64,000 nucleotides of DNA from the NCBI GenBank assembly GCA_963809925.1, contig CAWELH010000002.1, positions 434,001-498,000 of the forward strand, read 5' to 3'. Below the pieces are notes generated by a model. The model saw only the letters and a list, made by a program, of their open reading frames with translations, was not told where the DNA came from and did not search any database. Source of the stretch: DASQZK01 sp963809925 (GTDB lineage Bacteria; Bacteroidota; Bacteroidia; Bacteroidales; GCA-2748055). Positions 28,571 to 37,675 of the stretch are shown here, piece by piece (within the stretch, counting starts at the first letter, position 1; each line of letters opens with the position of its first letter). The position numbers were made by a program, and so were the translations under genes.

Positions 28571-30229
28571 TCAGCTTCCGGAAAGCAGTTCTTTTGCATT
28601 GGCCAGGGCGGCCTCGGTCGTTTGTTCACCACTCAACATTTTTGCGATCTCATTTTCACGGTCTGAAGCACTCAGGAGTTTCATCATAGTGGCAGAACCA
28701 TCTTCATTTTCCGTTTTATAGACCAGGTAGTGCTGATCACCCCTGGATGCCACCTGTGGCAGATGAGTAATGGTAAAGACCTGCCGGTCGGCTGATATTT
28801 CCTTCATCATCCGTGCAACCCGGTGGGCGATTTCACCGCTCACCCCGGTATCAATCTCATCAAAGATAATGGTTGGAAGCCCAAGTGAATGTGAAATTAT
28901 GTATTTGATACTCAGCATCAGCCTCGAAAGCTCACCCCCTGAAGCTATCCTGGAAATATCCTGCAGATCAGCCTTTTTGTTTGCTGTAAAAAGGAATTCG
29001 ACATGGTCGGTACCCTGCTCCGCTGGTTCAGGAAGGATGGTATTTCTGATCTTAAATACGGCATTCGGAATACCGAGTTGAATTAGAAATCCGGTGATCC
29101 TGTCGCTGAAAAGCGGGAAGGCTGCATGACGCTTTTGTGACAATTCCTGTGCCAGTCTGCTGATGGCGTCTTTTTCCACAGCAAGCTTTTTCTTTGTTTC
29201 TTCCAGCTTTGATTCCAGGGATACGAGTTCACCCAGGCGTGCATCAATATCGTCCCTGATCTTTATTAGTTCAGACAGATCTGTGGCCTTATGTTTCTGT
29301 TCAAGACGGTACAATACGTTGAGCCTCTCCTGCACAAATTCAAGTCTTCCCGGATCGTGTTCCACCTTTTCACCTTCCTTTTCTGCTTCACCCGCCAGGT
29401 CTTTCAGCTCAATCAGAGCCGACTTTATCCGGTTATGCAATGCCACGGAGGGTTGATGAAATTCGCACAGCTTGGCCAATTGCGATTCACTGTCCCTAAG
29501 AAGCCCCACAACATTTATCTCCTCCCCGGAAAGATTTTGCCAGATGGCATACAGGCCACTCTTTATCTCTCCGGCGTGGAGCAATACCTCCAGTTCTTTT
29601 TCCAGTTCTTCCTGTTCATTTTCCTGTAAACGGGCATCACTGAGCTCTGCAAACTGGAAAGAAAGAAAGTCCCGATCCGCTCTTAATTTTTCTTCCTTTT
29701 CTTTCAAACTTTGAAATTCCTTCAGCATTTCACGGTATGATGTATACTGAATTCTGTACTGCCTTCGCTCTTCTCCAAGGCCTGCGAATGCATCAATAAC
29801 ATCCAGCTGGTAGGCATTATTATTAAGCTCCAGGTTATGATGCTGGGAATGTATATCGACAAGGCGTATCCCAATTTCACTCATTAGCTGAAGATTAACC
29901 GGAGTATCGTTGATGAATGCACGGGATTTCCCATTCGGACTAATTTCGCGGCGTAGGATCAGTTGATCGCCCTGATCCAGGTCATTCATGGCAAGAATCT
30001 GATCCAGACCATGAGGAGTGCCGTCGAAAATCCCTTCGACAATGCATTTGTTATCCTTGTCGAGGAGAGCGGTAGTGTCAGCCCGCTGACCAAGGATGAG
30101 GGAAAGGGCCCCGAGAAGGATTGATTTCCCGGCTCCGGTTTCACCGGTAATCGTTGTCAGGCCGGGCAAAAAACTGATCTTCAGTTCTCGTATTAGAGCA
30201 TAGTTACTGATGGACAAGGACCTGAGCAT
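28571..30229 (-). CDS. recN: DNA repair protein RecN
   Basis: RecN is an SMC-like ATPase acting in double-strand break repair. The 552-residue product has Walker A GETGAGKS at residues 29-36, a long coiled-coil middle (about 150-370), the ABC signature ASGGELSRLMLSIK and Walker B PTIIFDEIDTGVSGE, then HLPQVASRGDQHY. Full length. It is the last gene of the bamD-rpoZ-coaBC-porD-recN cluster, 28 bases after porD. Confidence 0.96.
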   Translation of the reverse strand: MLRSLSISNYALIRELKISFLPGLTTITGETGAGKSILLGALSLILGQRADTTALLDKDNKCIVEGIFDGTPHGLDQILAMNDLDQGDQLILRREISPNGKSRAFINDTPVNLQLMSEIGIRLVDIHSQHHNLELNNNAYQLDVIDAFAGLGEERRQYRIQYTSYREMLKEFQSLKEKEEKLRADRDFLSFQFAELSDARLQENEQEELEKELEVLLHAGEIKSGLYAIWQNLSGEEINVVGLLRDSESQLAKLCEFHQPSVALHNRIKSALIELKDLAGEAEKEGEKVEHDPGRLEFVQERLNVLYRLEQKHKATDLSELIKIRDDIDARLGELVSLESKLEETKKKLAVEKDAISRLAQELSQKRHAAFPLFSDRITGFLIQLGIPNAVFKIRNTILPEPAEQGTDHVEFLFTANKKADLQDISRIASGGELSRLMLSIKYIISHSLGLPTIIFDEIDTGVSGEIAHRVARMMKEISADRQVFTITHLPQVASRGDQHYLVYKTENEDGSATMMKLLSASDRENEIAKMLSGEQTTEAALANAKELLSGS

Positions 30230-30257
30230 AGAGAAAGGTTTCTTATTGTATCATTGA

Positions 30258-31175
30258 TCACGGACTCTGGTTTTCAATCATCGCCTTATACTTATTGGAA
30301 TTCGCCTGATCTATCTCTGTAAGGATCTGATAAACCCTGTTTTTCTCCTCCGGAAACGATTCTGAAAATATCTGTACGAGTTCGTCGGCTTTTGCATCAA
30401 AAATAATGTGCAATGGTTGAAGAAATGGATCCGGCTTCTGCCGGTATACTTTCTGAAGAAGCTCCAGGCTTTTGGCAATCTCGGCCCGGCCTTCCACCAC
30501 TTTCCCGTCCATAATATCGAGGCCCATCCTGTGAAAACGGTAAAGGAATTCACGGCAGGGCTGATATTCTTTATCGAGAAAGTCCTTCACCAGCCAGTAA
30601 CGGTTCCTGTGGCTCGTATTTTCAAACGGTTTCCAGCCTTTTTGTTGTGCATTTTGTGCATTGTCGACAATTTTTTCCGCATTTTGCCAAAACGGGGTTC
30701 CTCCTTCGAAAGAAAATGAATCGTAATCGAGAGCCAAAATAACATAGGCATAGTAACCAAGTATGGAAGTCAGGTTTGAAATATTTGCATTGAGATCAAA
30801 TTCCAGGGGTTCAAATTCGATGTATTTAAAATGGATATCATTATCCATGTAATTAAACATCACTGTATTATAATTCGTGTTAAACACAGGGCGTCTTGAC
30901 TGGACCTGCAATGTACCACGAAACTCATCCGCAGAGATCTGTTCTGTAATATTAAAAAGCATATTGCATTCAATCCGTTCTTCAGGTGCAAAGACATGGT
31001 TTGTCCAGACTTTGTTATTCATGAACTCAAAGATGACATTCTGCAATGTCTCAAACACTTGTTTGTTTGTACCCTGGATTTGTTGAGTTACAATATTGAC
31101 ATCGCATTTAAGTTCCTGGCCAAATATACCGAGGGGTATAAGAAGGATAGCAAATAATGTATATAATTTCTTCAT
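30258..31175 (-). CDS. porD: Type IX secretion protein PorD (DUF4835)
   Basis: The start is moved in to the ATG of MKKLYTLFAILLIPLGIFGQ, which makes a clean signal peptide; the product is 305 residues. The mature part begins ELKCDVNIVTQQIQGTNKQV and contains FNYMDNDIHFKYIEFEPLEF and DYDSFSFEGGTPFWQNA, the pattern of DUF4835/PorD. PorD is a periplasmic protein needed for T9SS in Porphyromonas gingivalis. Its presence agrees with the T9SS tails on the ASST-like proteins at 4-9 kb. The position between coaBC and recN is the usual one in the phylum. Confidence 0.88.
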   Translation of the reverse strand: MKKLYTLFAILLIPLGIFGQELKCDVNIVTQQIQGTNKQVFETLQNVIFEFMNNKVWTNHVFAPEERIECNMLFNITEQISADEFRGTLQVQSRRPVFNTNYNTVMFNYMDNDIHFKYIEFEPLEFDLNANISNLTSILGYYAYVILALDYDSFSFEGGTPFWQNAEKIVDNAQNAQQKGWKPFENTSHRNRYWLVKDFLDKEYQPCREFLYRFHRMGLDIMDGKVVEGRAEIAKSLELLQKVYRQKPDPFLQPLHIIFDAKADELVQIFSESFPEEKNRVYQILTEIDQANSNKYKAMIENQSP

Positions 31176-31312
31176 TCTATTGGATTTATACTTAACGAAC
31201 AGAATCAACTCCATTCTTTCATGCCTGCTGGCAGTTTATTAACAGGTATGCATCTCCTGGCGGTTCACCCCTCAAAATTCCGTACCGGCTATTTCAGCTG
31301 CGTTTAATCTGC

Positions 31313-32536
31313 CTATCCGGACTCCGGCATAGAGATCATCATTTCTGCAATTTTACCAACGATATCGAGGGCAACCTCCTTCTTGGATTTTAACTCAAAT
31401 TTATTAATAATATTGTTTTTATCAATAATGGTAATCCGGTTTGTATCGGTTTGAAATCCTGCACCCTCATCATTCAATGAGTTAAGGACAATAAAATCCA
31501 GATTTTTGACTTCCAGTTTCCGCCGGGCATTTTCCATTTCATGATCCGTTTCCAGGGCAAATCCCACGATGAATTGTTGATCCTTTTTCATTCTTCCAAG
31601 TTCGGCAGCAATGTCTTTGGTCGGTTTCATCCTGAGGGTAAGGTCATCATCTCCCCTTTTCACCTTCTTAGTGAAAGATGTTTCCGGGGTAAAATCAGAC
31701 ACTGCTGCCGTCAAAATGGCAATGTCTGTATTTTTAAAGGCTTCGACGGCGGCCTCGTACATCTCTGAAGCAGTTTCAACTGGAATAGTGGTGATGGAAG
31801 GATGGAAAGCCCGGATATTCACAGGTCCGCTTACGAGAATAACTTCAGCGCCCAGCTCGGCACAGGCTTCAGCGATCGCATAGCCCATTTTTCCTGAGGA
31901 GCGATTACCAATATATCTTACAGGATCAAGGGGTTCAAATGTAGGGCCAGCTGTAATCAGGATCGTTCGTGAAATCAGTTTTTTTTTTGCCGAACCTGTC
32001 AGCACTTCACTCAACACCGGTAAAATTGCTTCGGGTTCCTGCATACGTCCCTTGCCATACAATCCGCTGGCCAGCTCACCGCTAACAGGTTCGATCAGGA
32101 TATTCCCATAGGCCTGAAGTTGCGAAACGTTCGATTGTGTTGATTTGTGCCTGTACATATCAAGGTCCATTGCCGGTGCGAAAACTACAGGACATTTTGC
32201 AGAAAGATAGGTGGCAACAAGTAGATTGTCGGCCTGACCATGAACCATTTTCGCCATGGTGTTGGCGGTTAACGGTGCAATTACGAAAAGGTCGGCCCAG
32301 GCACCCATATCCACATGGCTGTTCCATGTTCCGTCGCTTTTGAAAAATTCTGAGAGGACCGGATTTCCGGAAAGCGCAGCCAATGTGCCTTTGGTGACAA
32401 ATTTTTCAGCGAAAGGTGTAAGGAGTACCCTGACTTCCGCTCCTTCCCTAAGCAGAAGCCGCAACAATAAAACCGATTTGTAGGCTGCAATGCTACCGGT
32501 TATACCGAGAAGTATTTTTATTCCGCTGAGCTTCAC
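31313..32536 (-). CDS. coaBC: Bifunctional phosphopantothenoylcysteine decarboxylase/phosphopantothenate-cysteine ligase
   Basis: Two coenzyme A biosynthesis steps in one 407-residue protein. The N-terminal flavin decarboxylase (about 1-180) has GITGSIAAYKS, the active histidine in WNSHVDMGAWAD, PAMDLDMY in place of the usual PxMN motif, and ASGLYGKGRM. The C-terminal ligase (about 190-400) has ITAGPTFEPLDPVRYIGNRS and GFALETD. The ligase half ends with VALDIVGKIAEMM, as usual. It follows rpoZ by 79 bases. Confidence 0.96.
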   Translation of the reverse strand: MKLSGIKILLGITGSIAAYKSVLLLRLLLREGAEVRVLLTPFAEKFVTKGTLAALSGNPVLSEFFKSDGTWNSHVDMGAWADLFVIAPLTANTMAKMVHGQADNLLVATYLSAKCPVVFAPAMDLDMYRHKSTQSNVSQLQAYGNILIEPVSGELASGLYGKGRMQEPEAILPVLSEVLTGSAKKKLISRTILITAGPTFEPLDPVRYIGNRSSGKMGYAIAEACAELGAEVILVSGPVNIRAFHPSITTIPVETASEMYEAAVEAFKNTDIAILTAAVSDFTPETSFTKKVKRGDDDLTLRMKPTKDIAAELGRMKKDQQFIVGFALETDHEMENARRKLEVKNLDFIVLNSLNDEGAGFQTDTNRITIIDKNNIINKFELKSKKEVALDIVGKIAEMMISMPESG

Positions 32537-32615
32537 AATATGGTGTTTTTAGTAAAAACACTTGAGGAAGGGGTTTTACTGAAACCCCAGGTATTCGGCC
32601 GCCGGATAAGTTTAT

Positions 32616-32966
32616 CTATTCGACTTCTTCATGTTCTTCACGGGGTTTGGCTTCCGCCACCCTGAAATAAATCTCGTCGTCGAGATATTCCTGTAAGGCT
32701 ATAAGTGTGGGTTTCGGGAGGCGCTCGTAAAATTTGGAGATCTCGATTTGTTCACGGTTTTCAAAAACCTCTTCGAGATTGTCGGTATAATAAGCAAATT
32801 CCTCAAGTTTACGGTTGAGTTCCTGCTTCATCTCAACGCTGATCTGGTTAGCTCTCCGTGAGACGATCATCACTGATTCATAAATATTACCGGTTTCCCT
32901 GCTCAGGTTTCTGATGTCCTGTGTTACAGTAGTGGCCGGCGCTTTGCTTTTTTTGTAATCAACCAT
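32616..32966 (-). CDS. rpoZ: DNA-directed RNA polymerase omega subunit, Bacteroidota type
   Basis: A 116-residue RPB6/omega-like protein. It has TGNIYESVMIVSRRANQISV near residue 25 and VFENREQIEISKFYERLPKP near residue 67, the form typical for Bacteroidota, where the subunit is often annotated only as hypothetical. It sits between bamD (14 bases upstream) and coaBC, the conserved place. Confidence 0.88.
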   Translation of the reverse strand: MVDYKKSKAPATTVTQDIRNLSRETGNIYESVMIVSRRANQISVEMKQELNRKLEEFAYYTDNLEEVFENREQIEISKFYERLPKPTLIALQEYLDDEIYFRVAEAKPREEHEEVE

Positions 32967-32980
32967 GTTTTTATACTGAG

Positions 32981-33778
32981 TTAATTGGTTTCCTGACCTA
33001 ACGATTTCATTGAATCTTCATAAATATTCTTTGCCTGCCCGGCAAATTCTCCCTCAGGGAATTCGCCGATAAAGGAATAATACTCGTCGACCGTTGACTG
33101 ATACCGTTCAAGTTTTTTACTGGCCACACTGTATTCAGCCAAAAGATAGGAGGACTTCAGGATGAGAAACATCAATTCTTCCCTGTGTTGGGTGTCGGGA
33201 TAGTCTCCAAGGCTGTTTCTCAAGGCAATGATGGCCGATTTATAATCGCCCAGGTCAAAGTAAAGCTTTGCATTGAGAAAAGACTTTTCAACAAGTTTTT
33301 CCTTGAGTTCGTTGATGATTCTTTTGGCCTCATCCACTTTCGACGTCCCGGGGTGATTTATAAGGAAAAGTGTAAGCGTATTGACAGCCTTAAAGGAATA
33401 TTCCTGATCCAGGCTTGGCCGCGGGGAAAGCCTGTAATAGCAGTAGCCCGTCATATATGCCGATTCTTCCTCATAAACGCTATTCGGAAATGTATTGGCC
33501 AGTTCCTCAAAATAATGGCTGGCCATGATATAGTCGTTCTGATGAAAATAGCTTTCCGCTCTGTAATACTGAACGGTGTCAGCCTTAACTGTACCACGGA
33601 AAACGTTGGCGACCTGTTCCAGAATGGTGGATGCCCTCACGTAGTCACCGTTTTCATAATATTCAACGGCTCTCTTATACTTGTATTGGTAATCAGTGCT
33701 TTTCAGTACTTTTTCATACTGACCGCATGAACTGACCAGAAGTACAAATATTATGTAAATGAATACCTTATGCTTCAT
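32981..33778 (-). CDS. bamD: Outer-membrane assembly lipoprotein BamD
   Basis: BamD is a TPR lipoprotein of the machinery that inserts outer-membrane barrels. The 265-residue product has a lipobox at LLVSSC (Cys18) and starts with GQYEKVLKSTDYQYKYKRAV. TPR-like pairs follow, including YYENGDYVRASTILEQ and FHQNDYIMASHYFEELANTF. It is the first gene of a conserved housekeeping cluster with a promoter candidate just ahead. Confidence 0.93.
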   Translation of the reverse strand: MKHKVFIYIIFVLLVSSCGQYEKVLKSTDYQYKYKRAVEYYENGDYVRASTILEQVANVFRGTVKADTVQYYRAESYFHQNDYIMASHYFEELANTFPNSVYEEESAYMTGYCYYRLSPRPSLDQEYSFKAVNTLTLFLINHPGTSKVDEAKRIINELKEKLVEKSFLNAKLYFDLGDYKSAIIALRNSLGDYPDTQHREELMFLILKSSYLLAEYSVASKKLERYQSTVDEYYSFIGEFPEGEFAGQAKNIYEDSMKSLGQETN

Positions 33779-33794
33779 TTTCGAAAATGTTGTG

Positions 33795-33802
33795 CAAAAT
33801 TA
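33795..33802 (-). promoter_or_regulatory. Candidate promoter of the bamD cluster
   Basis: TAATTTTG on the minus strand fits TAnnTTTG, with a one-mismatch -33 element (TTCG, 33821-33824) 18 bases upstream. The bamD start is only 16 bases away, implying a very short leader. Confidence 0.4.
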
Positions 33803-34168
33803 CTACAATCATTGAAAGTGCGAAATAAATATGACGTTTTTTTTAGTCCTGTTCTTCCTGTGGAAAAGTTCACTACACGATGACCCTATCGTACGGGCAT
33901 TATGATTTGCCTTTAAATCCCTCAGGTATAGTCCGGATCTACCTAAAACCGGTCTAAATAAATGTTTTGGGGCATTATTTTGAAATCAACTGCAGCAAAA
34001 AATAATTGGTGAATTTTGTTTTTACCTGTCTGAATCTGACTGAGATTTATCTTAAAAGTCCCAATAAGTGCACATTATAATATATCTATATATGTGAGAA
34101 AACCCAAAAATATTGCTAATTTGGACGAAACATAAACTAAACGTATTTAGAATGAAAATATTTCCAGG

Positions 34169-34199
34169 TTTGGGAACTGATTAAAAAAAATTAATTTTG
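34169..34199 (+). promoter_or_regulatory. Consensus Bacteroidota promoter of the oxoamine synthase gene
   Basis: TTTG at 34169-34172, then exactly 19 bases, then TAATTTTG at 34192-34199. This is a full match to TTTG-N19-TAnnTTTG and implies strong, constitutive transcription starting near 34206, about 33 bases before the GTG start. Confidence 0.8.
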
Positions 34200-34238
34200 T
34201 TCCCAATTCCAACACGTATTAACTTAAAAATTTTAGCC

Positions 34239-35492
34239 GTGGATATATTTGATAAGATAAAAAAGAATGCAGGACCGCTAGGCCAGTATAAGAAAGTTGC
34301 TCACGGTTATTTTACTTTCCCAAAACTGGAGGGTGAAATTAAACCCAGAATGATGTTCAAAGGCAAGGAAGTTCTGAACTGGAGTCTGAACAACTACATC
34401 GGGTTGGCCAATCATCCTGAGGTCAGGAAGGCCGATGCTGAAGCTGCTGCGAAATATGGGATGGCCTATCCTATGGGAGCAAGAATGATGTCGGGCCAGA
34501 CAAAATACCATGAAGAACTCGAGGAAAAGCTGGCAAAATTTGTACACAAGGAAACTGCTTACTTGCTGAATTATGGCTATCAGGGAATGGTTTCCATCAT
34601 CGACTCTTTGGTTGACAGGAAAGATGTTATCGTTTATGATTCGGATGCACATGCCTGTATACTCGATGGACTGAGGCTTCACATGGGCAAACGCTATGTT
34701 TTCCCTCACAACGATATGGAAAATCTTGATAAGCAGCTTCAAAGGGCGACGAAACTTGCCGGTGAAACCGGTGGCGGTATCCTTGTCATCACTGAAGGTG
34801 TCTTCGGCATGGTTGGTGATCTCGGTAAGCTCGATGAGATTGTTGAGTACAAGAAAAAATACAATTTCAGGCTTCTGGTTGATGATGCACACGGATTCGG
34901 TACGATGGGTAAGACCGGCGCCGGTACCGGGGAACATTTCGGTGTCCAGGACCAGATTGACGTCTATTTCTCCACCTTTGCCAAATCTATGGCCGGGATC
35001 GGAGCTTTTGTAGCTGCCGATAAGGAAATCATCGATTATCTTGCCTATAACATGCGTTCTCAGATCTTTGCCAAGTCATTACCGATGCCCATGACCATCG
35101 GTGCGCTGAAAAGGCTTGAGCTTTTGCAGACGAAACCCGAACTCAGAGAACAGCTTTGGGTGATTGTAAATGCTCTTCAGAAAGCACTTAAGGACAGGGG
35201 TTTCAATATTGGTAAAGCGGAATCTCCGGTAACCCCGGTTATTCTCTCCGGCTCAGTTCCCGAAGCAACCAATATCGTATACGACCTGAGAGAAAATTAC
35301 GGATTGTTCTGTTCGATGGTAGCTTACCCGGTGATCCCGAAAGGCATGATCCTGCTGCGTATCATTCCCACAGCTGCTCATACCCTGGAAGATGTTGAAC
35401 TCACCATCAAGGCCTTTACGGAAGTCGCTGAAAAACTGAAAGCAGGAAAATACAGTTCAGAAATATTTGCCAATGTAGAAGTTGATAAGTAA
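34239..35492 (+). CDS. Alpha-oxoamine synthase (serine palmitoyltransferase-like)
   Basis: A PLP enzyme that condenses an amino acid with an acyl-CoA. The start is placed at the GTG of VDIFDKIKKNAGPLGQYKK, because homologues begin here and the consensus promoter overlaps the longer TTG frame; this gives 417 residues. Key features are GARMMSGQTKYHEELE, DDAHGFGTMGKTG (Asp216, His218) and the PLP lysine in STFAKSMAGIGAF (Lys249). In Bacteroidota, close relatives of this length are annotated as serine palmitoyltransferase (sphingolipids) or as related acyltransferases; 2-amino-3-ketobutyrate ligase and AONS are alternatives. No biotin or threonine genes are nearby, favouring a lipid role. It is a single gene with its own promoter and terminator. 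Confidence 0.85.
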   Translation: MDIFDKIKKNAGPLGQYKKVAHGYFTFPKLEGEIKPRMMFKGKEVLNWSLNNYIGLANHPEVRKADAEAAAKYGMAYPMGARMMSGQTKYHEELEEKLAKFVHKETAYLLNYGYQGMVSIIDSLVDRKDVIVYDSDAHACILDGLRLHMGKRYVFPHNDMENLDKQLQRATKLAGETGGGILVITEGVFGMVGDLGKLDEIVEYKKKYNFRLLVDDAHGFGTMGKTGAGTGEHFGVQDQIDVYFSTFAKSMAGIGAFVAADKEIIDYLAYNMRSQIFAKSLPMPMTIGALKRLELLQTKPELREQLWVIVNALQKALKDRGFNIGKAESPVTPVILSGSVPEATNIVYDLRENYGLFCSMVAYPVIPKGMILLRIIPTAAHTLEDVELTIKAFTEVAEKLKAGKYSSEIFANVEVDK

Positions 35493-35515
35493 ACGAGCTC
35501 ATTGTTCCTAGATAT

Positions 35516-35556
35516 AAAGACCGTCGGCAGTTTGATCTGCGACGGTCTTTTTTTTT
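35516..35556 (+). terminator. Rho-independent terminator
   Basis: AAAGACCGTC (35516-35525) pairs with GACGGTCTTT (35541-35550), extended inside by GCAG/CTGC, and is followed by a run of T. It closes the oxoamine synthase gene 24 bases past its stop. Confidence 0.9.
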
Positions 35557-35576
35557 GAAGTTGCGGATGGAAGAAG

Positions 35577-35635
35577 TTAGGGAGTTAGGAAGTTAGGAAG
35601 TTAGGAAGTTAGGGAGTTAGGAAGTTAGGAAGTGA
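35577..35635. repeat. Tandem 8-bp repeat GGAAGTTA
   Basis: About seven consecutive units of GGAAGTTA, some with GGGAGTTA. The same unit recurs at 55168-55195 and, reversed, at 49827-49852 and 57288-57317. Non-coding. Confidence 0.85.
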
Positions 35636-35649
35636 AAGGTGAGAGAGGT

Positions 35650-35755
35650 ATTTGTAGAAAGATTCTTCCATGCCGGAGGCATTCACCATCAATAGCCATG
35701 GTTTAGCCCATGGACAAAGTGGAGTTCTTAAAATCATCCCTAAAAACCGCGTCCA
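35650..35755 (+). repeat. Interspersed 105-bp module, copy 1
   Basis: From TTTGTAGAAAGATTCTTCC to AAACCGCGTCC, with internal palindromes TGCCGGAGGCA and GCCATGG...CCATGG. A copy about 90 percent identical by eye lies inverted at 49598-49706, and a short piece at 51861-51883. No open frame is conserved. Confidence 0.85.
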
Positions 35756-35805
35756 CTGTAGCTGAAGCGAAGGTGGCCAAGTCCACCGTAGCTTCAGCGG
35801 TAATT
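35752..35805 (-). repeat. GC-rich CTGAAGC spacer module, copy 1
   Basis: Two degenerate units of the module whose best form is CTGAAGCTCCGGCGGACGCG, here on the minus strand (GTCCACTGTAGCTGAAGCG, GTCCACCGTAGCTTCAGCG). Other copies are at 49521-49612, 51660-51730, 55224-55285, 57049-57090 and 57793-57830. Confidence 0.7.
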
Positions 35806-35821
35806 GGCTGTCGCTAAACCA

Positions 35822-37378
35822 TTAATCACCCCGGCAGATCTTTAATGCGGTTTTCACCCCATCGGCGCCGCTGGATATGATTCCTCCCGCATAACCACTT
35901 CCTTCACCCACTAAATATAAGTTTTCAAAGCCGGCACATTTGCCGTTTTCATCACGCACTACCTGGATTGGCGCCGAGGTTTTACTTTCCAGGCCCATGA
36001 TTATGCCAGTATCAAAGCCTCTCATTTTCCGGCTGAAATCTTTAAGCCCGACACGCATGGATTCCTGGACTGCATCGGGTAGCATTTCCCACAGGGGCGC
36101 CGGCTCCAAACCTAATGGATAGGAAGTGGAAGGAATGCTTTGAGGTACCTTTTTATGAATAAAATCCTGGATGGAACAAAATGGTGCCCAGTACCCTGAA
36201 TGATACTCATAAAACGACGATTCCAGTTTTTCAAGCCAGTCGAGAACACCGGCAGCAGATACCGTCTGACCGATGATGGAATAGGGGTTTACAGCAGCGA
36301 CAACTGCTGCATTGGAAAATTCCATATCGCGGCTGAAAAGACTCATGCCGTTCACAATATTAGTATTCTGATATGCTGTTGCCGGTACAATGATGCCCCC
36401 GGGACACATGCAGAAGGTATATACGGGAAGTTTGCCCTCGGGATTTGCGGTAAGTCTGTACTCAGATGCCTTTACACCAGGAAGTTCTTCCTTTCCCCAC
36501 TGAGCCCTGTTAATGACCTGCCTCCGGTGTTCCATCCTGCTGCCTAGAGCAAAATTCTTAGGCCGGAAAATTACAGATCTTTTCATGAGCATCCGGAAAG
36601 TTTCATAGGCTGAATGACCGGTACCGAGGATAAAATGATCGGCCTCAAATTCACCCTTCCCGGTCAAAGCCGCCACAACCCTGCCTTTCTTAACCGAGAG
36701 GTCATCCAGGCATGTCCCGAAATGTATCTGACCACCAGCTTCCAGATATTGTTTGCGCAATGTCTTAACTATGCTCCTGAGTTGGTCACTTCCGAGATGA
36801 GGATGATTCATATATCTGATTTCTTCCGGGGCACCCGCAGCAATATAGGTATCAGTGATAAAATTTCGTTCATCGGAGATCCTTTTACTCCTGGAGGTAA
36901 GCTTACCATCGGAAAAAGTACCTGCGCCGCCCTCACCAAAGGCATAGTTGGCCGTTGGATCGAAAAGCCCTCCGGATTCGAAGGCAGAAATGCCCCTGGC
37001 TCTTTCATCAACATCCCAGCCCCGTTCAATGATGACCGTTTCAAAGCCGGCCTTTTGCAAAACAAATGCAGCAAAAAATCCTGCAGGGCCACTGCCTGTT
37101 ATCAGGGCTTTTTCTTTGGTCTTTTTCAGGGGTATTTCTAAAGGTGTAGCGGCAACTTCCATTCCATATGTTAATTCCTGCGAACTGACAGCTACAGTGA
37201 TCTCCCAGTGAATGTTGGTTTTCTTCCTGGCATCCAGACTTTTGTTTTCAATGCGGTAGCTGAAATCCGCTATTCTGAGATGCTTCGAAATCTCTGCGCG
37301 TATTTCACTTTCTGAATACGCCGTGGGGAGCTGGATACTTATCTTCCGGAAGCCCATTTCCAATGGATTGGTTGACAA
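35822..37378 (-). CDS. FAD-dependent dehydrogenase (COG2509 family)
   Basis: A 518-residue flavoprotein of unknown substrate. An N-terminal helper domain (about 1-85) is followed by the FAD-binding motif GSGPAGFFAAFVL at 95-107. Later come the family stretches GGAGTFSDGKLTSRSK and NHPHLGSDQLR, FCMCPGGIIVPA, and a C-terminal second FAD contact GEGSGYAGGIISSGADGVK. This layout is typical of the uncharacterised COG2509 proteins that are widespread in Bacteroidota and Firmicutes. The downstream flank is repeat-filled spacer. An in-frame ATG seven codons in is an equally good start. Confidence 0.85.
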   Translation of the reverse strand: MSTNPLEMGFRKISIQLPTAYSESEIRAEISKHLRIADFSYRIENKSLDARKKTNIHWEITVAVSSQELTYGMEVAATPLEIPLKKTKEKALITGSGPAGFFAAFVLQKAGFETVIIERGWDVDERARGISAFESGGLFDPTANYAFGEGGAGTFSDGKLTSRSKRISDERNFITDTYIAAGAPEEIRYMNHPHLGSDQLRSIVKTLRKQYLEAGGQIHFGTCLDDLSVKKGRVVAALTGKGEFEADHFILGTGHSAYETFRMLMKRSVIFRPKNFALGSRMEHRRQVINRAQWGKEELPGVKASEYRLTANPEGKLPVYTFCMCPGGIIVPATAYQNTNIVNGMSLFSRDMEFSNAAVVAAVNPYSIIGQTVSAAGVLDWLEKLESSFYEYHSGYWAPFCSIQDFIHKKVPQSIPSTSYPLGLEPAPLWEMLPDAVQESMRVGLKDFSRKMRGFDTGIIMGLESKTSAPIQVVRDENGKCAGFENLYLVGEGSGYAGGIISSGADGVKTALKICRGD

Positions 37379-37675
37379 ATCAAAGGTATGAAGAATATTT
37401 TATTTTAGGTGAGTTGGAGGGAATTGCGGGTGAGAACACCGATTCATCACAAAAGGCAATGTGCAAATCTTAAATAAGATCAACAATAAAATCGTAACTC
37501 TTATGTATACTTCAAATTATAAATATAAAATCCCAAACAGATAGTTTGTGAATATATTGAAATAGTTGCCTGCTTCGGTGTGTTTTGCATATTGAAATTT
37601 TTGTCAGTTGGTACTAATTTGTGAATTGGCATCTCCATCCAAAGTCTTATATCCGGCGGTTAATTAGTGTCTGCA

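Larger units (their letters stand above)
33779..34238. other. Divergent intergenic region bamD/oxoamine synthase
   Basis: A 460-base AT-rich spacer carrying the bamD promoter candidate at its left end and a consensus promoter at its right end (34169-34199). The middle shows no gene or repeat. Confidence 0.6.
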
